Below are positions 20,076-24,909 of a DNA stretch of 24,909 nt, in pieces. The notes beneath the pieces were generated by a model. It worked only from the letters and a program-made list of their open reading frames with translations, searched no databases and was not told where the DNA came from. Positions within the stretch are counted from its first letter, which is position 1. Every line of letters begins with the position of its first letter. This DNA is from Parachlorella kessleri (Eukaryota; Chlorophyta; Trebouxiophyceae; Chlorellales; Chlorellaceae), in contig BBXU01001710.1 in the NCBI GenBank assembly GCA_001598975.1, positions 1 to 24,909 of the forward strand, in the 5' to 3' direction. A program made the position numbers and the translations under genes.

Positions 20076-20672
20076 TTCATACGCAGGCACACATTGCACT
20101 TTCCCATTGGAAACAGGGACTGCTGCATCTGAGGTGAGGAAAGTGATTTTGAGACTGCCTCAGGTAGGCCAAGCCATGCATAGCAACACAGGCACATTAT
20201 CATAGTGTCGCTTCAGGGCCCGCAGGGACCCTGGGAAAAACAGGAGCCAGGTTCATAGTTGGTTTCCACTGTAGTTCATTCCGTTTGGTAGTAGCAGGCG
20301 TTTGGACTAGGTAGGTTGCTAGCCAAGCATCCAAGAAGCCGTCCCTGACTACCCAGCCTGGCCCTCCCAACCACTGCAAACCTGGAACACCACAATGGCC
20401 AGCGCCCAAGCCAGGCGGGGAACCCAAACAAGACCACTACACCTAATACTACTCCAGACCTATCAGATCGCTACACTACCAACCTGCCCAGCCACATCCT
20501 GTTCGCTTTCATACCACTATCGAGCAGTACTGACAGCCCTGGCCGCCTCGCTAGCAACTAGCGGCACCACATCTATTCTGTCCCCTGCCTGCTGGAGGGG
20601 CACACCAGGCATCATCTCTCAAACCCGTCCTCTGTACCTAAACATCTAGCCGACCAGTAGCAAGGTTCCAGC

Positions 20673-22156
20673 TCACCTCTGGCCCTCCCCAGACCTGGGC
20701 CGGTTGTAGCCTCTGCGATACATGGACCCCTTGGCAGTCTTGTCTGAGCTGCCGCAGGTGTAGGAGGTAGACTCCAGGTGCGACCGCATCAGCGACGTGT
20801 TCTCCAGGGAAACAAAGGCTGGGAAGCCGGACATCACACTGTTGGCCATGTCGGTGCGCACCTGCGCTCACAACATAGACAGGGCATCAGGCACACATCC
20901 AGCACACCCATCATCCAAACCCATCCAGTGCAAACCTTCCCTGACGGCGCACCCCCTTCCAAATGGACAAATGACCAAGCACACCTGACCAAGAGGAGCA
21001 GCTACAAAAGATAGGACCTTGGCAGCGGAAGCAAGATTTCCATATACCGAAACCAACGTGTGCATCCTGCCAGGAACCAAACTTCGATGTACCAAGAGTG
21101 AAACTGGAGCCTCCTCACTGCACGAAGACAAACATTCACTTCCATAGGGCTGACCCACCTCAAGTATGCGGTGTGCAAGGCCTCGAGGGTCCACTATGTG
21201 CACTTGGGCTGTGGCATGATTGGGTATCGCCTTGCCAGGATGGGACAGCAGCTTCAGCAGGAACTGCGTAGGCACGACAGGCACCAGGTTAGGGCAGGAT
21301 CAAAAGAGATAAGTATGCCTCATGCTGTGCAAAAGGACAGAGAATCAAGTGATTAGGCGCAAGCACGTGGCAAACGCAACGCCGAGAACTGGGAAGTGTA
21401 TATACAAGTACTGCCCTACCTTGTTTCCTTCTGAGGGCGGGTTCTCAGCCACATAGTTGTTGAGCCACCTGCATGCACCACAGCCTTGCCTTGGATGCCA
21501 ACGTCGGTATTGCGCTCTCCTCTGCCAACCCCAAGCTGTCCACGCATGTCCACAGACACATACCGCGGCAACCCTGCCTTTTCGGGGTCCAACCCCCGTC
21601 CACTCGTCACTCACTGGGCCACCAACAGGTCAAACTCCATCAGTTGGTTCAGCACACGCTGTGTTGCCCGCACGGTCAGCAGTCGCAATACCACAGATGC
21701 CGTGTCCTGATCAAAACCATGCTCTGGCTGGCCGGCGTCTGAGTCGCCGCCATCACGGTTGCCCCTGCACCCAGCCCCAGAGACCTTCAGGGCTGACTGT
21801 GCGTAGGGCAAATCCCTCACTTGTGTAGAGCTGCCATGCGCAGCAGCACTGTTTGGTGTGGACAAAGCACCACCTCTGTGCAGGCTGGCCACGAGTGGAC
21901 AGCAGCCACACTGCCCGGTTCAAATAGGCACCACCTCTTGCGTCCGCACCCAAGTGCGAACCCGGCTCCCCCGCATGCTAAGTCAGACTTACCATCTATT
22001 AAGCTCGTTGGAAAACACAACCAGCCTAGATGTGCCTCTGATCCGAGCGGGAGCTAGGGCTGCCTTTGCAAAGACCCTTGCTGCTTTCGTTGCATTTGTT
22101 CTAGATGGTCCGCTTAGAACACTTGATGCAAGGTGTTGACAAGCATACACCTTCAT
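20673..22156 (-). CDS. RBCX: RbcX, Rubisco assembly chaperone (plastid)
   Basis: Five exons: 22156-21993, 21884-21615, 21468-21420, 21263-21159 and 20861-20673; all phases fit, giving 258 residues. Exon 1 is a textbook chloroplast transit peptide (MKVYACQHLASSVLSGPSR, then KAARVFAKAALAPARIRG), basic and Ala/Ser-rich. The RbcX helical core starts near residue 115: DTASVVLRLLTVRATQRVLN, MEFDLLVAQWLNNYVAENPP, FLLKLLSHPG, then LAHRILEVRTDMANS and SLMRSHLESTSY. RbcX dimers clamp the C-terminal tail of the Rubisco large subunit and help build the large-subunit core in the stroma. Two oddities: about 14 extra residues (IPNHATAQVHIVDP region) lie between the last two core helices, and a basic tail of about 26 residues (KTAKGSMYRRGYNRPRSGEG) follows the core. 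The long linker of exon 2 is low-complexity. The acceptor of exon 2 (CCAG) was chosen because it alone keeps phase without a stop. It is head to head with the acidic gene. Confidence 0.8.
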
Positions 22157-22356
22157 GGTGTGCGGGCTATTCCTTTGGTGATCAAATCGGCCGGCGAGTT
22201 CGGCTCAAGCACAAGTGCCAGCACCTGAAACAAGTTTTAGATGTTACTTGAAAATATCTGGGGTGCAAGTAGCTGCTAGTGAGCTACTTGTCTGGGCTTG
22301 GGAGGCGCGGACGCGCCAAGACACCTTGTCAGGGCAACCATCATCCCAGCAGACCA

Positions 22357-22676
22357 ATGACCAGAAATTACAATGGCAGCAGGGAACTTAAAGATCAGTA
22401 TGTGGACTTCAACAGGACTCCGGGAGCCAGTGCTCCCCCCGGTTCACCCAGCCAGGGTTGCCTCAAAGAACCGGCAGGTTGTTTGTAGAGCGAGCTTTAC
22501 CCAAGGAGAGCCGCCACCAGGCGGGCAGGTGGGCCCTCAATTCTTATCATCATGAGGTTTATGAGTTTCAGAGCTGTCTGACCAAGGAGGCACACTTGTC
22601 TAGACTTGGCATTGTCCAGTCCTTCGCCGCTAACGGTACTGCCTCAGTGTTGACCAGGGGTGACTCTACTCTGTAG
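22357..22676 (+). other. Possible 5' exon and leader of the acidic-protein gene
   Basis: From the true ATG at 22357 an open frame reads MTRNYNGSRELKDQYVDFNR and continues to a Pro/Ser-rich PGASAPPGSPSQ near 22455, which looks like a real protein start. No donor here joins in phase to the clear exon at 22677 without an additional exon (a candidate is AGCGAGC from about 22491 to 22526). It may be the first exon of the next gene or a separate short frame. Confidence 0.3.
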
Positions 22677-23162
22677 ATGTCAAGGGAAGCAGAACAGGAA
22701 GGAATGGGCACCCGCCCACCCCCCCTAGTCGAGTCGGAGCTAGAGCAAGCCGCCTTGCAGGTTGAGTCTCTGGCTGGCTTGACAGCCCACCGGCCCCACC
22801 ATTACACAGCCATCCCCCAGTGCTGTTGCGGCTGTCTTGGGTCTTGCCTAGTGTTCACAGCTCGAAAGCACACACCTCAGTCTGGCATTGCTTTTGCTGT
22901 CACCTGGGTGACCGTGCTGTGTCCCTCCTTCTTCCTGCACCAGGATGCCTTGGCTGACAAGCTGTACCGCGATGCCCTGGCAGATGGAGAGGCCAGCCGA
23001 GAGGCGGAAGGCCTGGCGGAGCTAGCAGACATGCCTGACCCGGTGACTGGCTTGGTGGGGGATCCCCTCCTCGAACCAGATGAGCTGCTATCCCTGGATG
23101 TACTTGAGGGGGAGGATTCTGACTCGGAGGGAGAGGAGGGTGATCAGATGGCGGCTGTCTAG
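22677..23162 (+). CDS. Acidic protein of unknown family, C-terminal exons
   Basis: Two exons are supported: 22677-22760 and 22944-23162, joined in phase 0 (donor CAG/GTTGAG, acceptor CACCAG), ending in TAG; together 100 residues. The first exon opens with MSREAEQEGMGTRPPPLVES and ends ELEQAALQ. The second begins DALADKLYRDALADGEASRE and is very acidic to the end (LLEPDELLSLDVLEG, DSDSEGEEGD). The ATG at 22677 directly follows a TAG that could equally be a splice acceptor, so the protein may begin upstream at 22357. Composition suggests a helical then disordered acidic tail; no catalytic motif or membrane segment is visible. I do not recognise it. The start region is within about 0.2-0.5 kb of the divergent RbcX start. 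Confidence 0.55.
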   Translation: MSREAEQEGMGTRPPPLVESELEQAALQVESLAGLTAHRPHHYTAIPQCCCGCLGSCLVFTARKHTPQSGIAFAVTWVTVLCPSFFLHQDALADKLYRDALADGEASREAEGLAELADMPDPVTGLVGDPLLEPDELLSLDVLEGEDSDSEGEEGDQMAAV

Positions 23163-24300
23163 GCGGCAGCAGAGATGGAACAGGGGCAGGGAGGGGCCCG
23201 AAAAGGCTCGTAGGGGCGGTGGCAAGTCAGCGACCGTGAGGGTGGGGGCGGGGTGCAGGCCGAAGAGAAGCAGCTCGAGAGGGGGACATAGCTGTGGAGG
23301 CACTTAGGCAGCAATCAGGGCACAGAGGGGAACAGCTGACAGCTGCACTGACGTGGCCTTGCTCTGTGCCGCTGCTGCCCGCCGCGCAGGGGCTCGGACA
23401 GCCACCGCTCTGCGGCTGGCTATTGGCCTTTATCTTTGCAATGTTGTTGTGTTATACTGCTGGCTTAGGCTTCAGCCTGAATGAACGGGGGCATTCCACG
23501 TGTATCTAGATGTCAAAGGAGGTAGCAAACAGAGGGGGGATGGGGGTCAACTGTTTTGACAGGCTGGACGCCGATAAGGGGCGGGACGCCGATATGCTCT
23601 GAGCCACACAGGAGGTCTCTCCCCTGAGCTTCAAGCTAAGTTAGGCTCACCCTGGCACGTGCATCCATTTGCCAGCGGTTTGTTACCAAGGTTGCCACTG
23701 CGTTACCAAGCCCTGGCAGTACAAGACAAAATGAGTGAAAATAGATGCACATCGACCAGGCTCTTCTGCATGTATTTATGAGCTGACTATATCGATGCCT
23801 CCAGGCCAGCAAGTAACTGCCGCCTCACATGGCACGCTTGTCACACATCTATGCGGCTACCATCTCATGACGAAACAAGGCCTGGCTGCCTTTTGAGAGG
23901 GAAGGCTGCCGACAAGGCCAAATCACACAGATGGCCACCAAGGCACGCGGAAAAACTTGGTGAACCAAAATTGCAAAACTGGACAAGAAGACAGCTCCTC
24001 CGGCACCCACAAAACGTGGTAAGGATGGGAGGGAAAACAAGTCTGTCCCAGGGTCCAGCTGCCAGACATCTCCAATGTGAGCAGCGGCAGGCACAGACGG
24101 TCCGTGTACAATTGGCCCTGGCATGACCAAAAAGCAAGAGGCTGCAAGGTTACGCCCCAGCCGCCACTGTCGAACCTCCAGCAGGCAATTGGCTCCCGCG
24201 CGCCCACTGTGCCGCACCAGTAGCCTCTGGCACCAGCGACTCGAGCGCAGCGAAGAGCATCCTTTCCTTGGGCGTGTGTGGCAGAAGGCTATGTCATGTG
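23163..24300. other. Gene-free stretch between convergent acidic-protein and SnRK1 genes
   Basis: About 1.1 kb of presumed 3' UTR and spacer. I see no exon with splice support. Small repeats are present (GGACGCCGATA near 23565 and again near 23583; GTTACCAAG twice near 23683 and 23701). Confidence 0.45.
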
Positions 24301-24909
24301 TTATAAGCGCAGCGTGGACAGCAGGTTGCCGCAGAGGTCCATGTAGAGGAACAGGCCCCCAGACAGGCGCTGCAGATACACGTGACAACCAAAGAGGTCC
24401 AGGGTGGCTGCTGTGCTAAGCTAGCAAGGGCGGCACAACCTTGACACACTTGCTCATGTATTTATTTTTCCCCAATAGAAAGAGGTTGAAATGATTTGAT
24501 ACACTTTCTATATGTATAGCGAAATGGTTGTGTCATCAGACTTCCCAACCCGCACACTCGTCAGATGCTAGCGCAGCACAACACCGGGTTTTCAACCCCT
24601 CAACACCAGCAGATGCATATTTGCACACCAGTCTTGGCAACCTCCACAGCCCCGCCTCCGCATGCGGCACCGCAGCAGCCAGCACAGCCCTCTCCCAGAG
24701 TATCCCCTGGACTGGCAACCAGCACAGCATTCCCAGGAAACGCCCGTGGGGCTCACCTGGAGGTCCAGGATGTACTCCTGGTCCCGGACCTTGTACAGCT
24801 GCACCTCAAACTTGATCTCGGCCTCCTCCAGGCCGCCGCCGCCGGCGGCGCCGCCCGGTGCTCCCGCGTCGGCCAGCGCGGCCGACAGGCCGCCGCCGCC
24901 GCGCGGCGC
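24301..24909 (-). CDS. SNRK1: SnRK1/AMPK-type kinase alpha subunit, C-terminal KA1 domain
   Basis: Last two coding exons of a gene entering from the right edge: 24909-24757 and 24369-24301, joined in phase 0 (donor CAG/GTGAGC, acceptor CTGCAG), ending in TAA. The exon 24909-24757 encodes a Gly/Ala-rich linker (two GGGGL stretches) and then EEAEIKFEVQLYKVRDQEY and ILDLQ. The last exon reads RLSGGLFLYMDLCGNLLSTL plus RL. Together these are the KA1 (kinase-associated 1) domain that ends the catalytic alpha subunit of AMPK, Snf1 and plant SnRK1, where it contacts the beta and gamma subunits. The kinase domain is outside the window, so the identification rests on this C-terminal block of about 50 residues. 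SnRK1 signals low energy. A KA1 domain also ends some other CAMK-family kinases, but the VQLYKVRD and FLYMDLC pattern best fits SnRK1. Confidence 0.8.

Larger units (their letters stand above)
19100..20672. other. Gene-poor, repeat-bearing stretch downstream of RAP and RbcX
   Basis: About 1.6 kb between two converging genes. It contains the second copy of the dispersed repeat (19359), GGACTGG-type degenerate tandem sequence (19393-19430), a 211-codon ATG-initiated frame (19570-20205) with no recognised family, and a 29-base tandem duplication (20018-20075). Base composition from about 19600 is more A-rich than in the flanking exons. Confidence 0.45.

Noticed and set aside
23849..24388. 179-codon minus-strand frame
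   Set aside because: It overlaps the last SnRK1 exon in a different frame, and the rest shows no recognisable domain.

Overview
The window looks like nuclear DNA of a green alga (Chlorophyta, perhaps Chlamydomonadales; the order is inference). Nearly every gene is broken into short exons with GT-AG introns, most acceptors read TGCAG, and several products are plant-type: a plastid fibrillin, the Rubisco chaperone RbcX, a SnRK1-type kinase end and a RAP-domain organelle protein. There are no bacterial operons, rRNAs, tRNAs or CRISPR arrays that I can see. Gene models were built by hand, joining exons where splice sites, reading phase and family conservation agreed.

Layout, left to right: VPS33 N-terminus (minus, runs off the left edge, 1-954); plastid PAP/fibrillin (plus, 1272-2645); XPA-type DNA repair protein (minus, 3308-5009); membrane-anchored coiled-coil protein (plus, 5441-7291); AFG1/LACE1-type mitochondrial ATPase (minus, 8800-12864 or further upstream); F-box/LRR protein (minus, 14017-15542); RAP-domain organelle RNA protein (plus, 15904-19099); a repeat-bearing gene-poor stretch (19100-20672); RbcX (minus, 20673-22156); an unrecognised acidic protein (plus, about 22357/22677-23162); and the last two coding exons of a SnRK1/AMPK alpha subunit (minus, 24301 to the right edge).

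The genes do not form one pathway: vesicle tethering, plastid lipid bodies, nucleotide excision repair, mitochondrial quality control, ubiquitin ligase targeting, organelle RNA, Rubisco assembly and energy sensing sit side by side. The organisation is notable for four head-to-head pairs with about 0.2-0.43 kb between start codons (VPS33/fibrillin, XPA/coiled-coil, F-box/RAP, RbcX/acidic), which suggests shared promoters. Three or four introns appear to use GC instead of GT donors, a high share for about 38 modelled introns.

I found no clear undescribed multi-gene system. The most rewarding items are the compact XPA, the GC-AG introns, an insertion and a long tail in RbcX, a perfect hairpin inside an AFG1 intron, a likely one-base indel in VPS33, and two genes with no recognised family.
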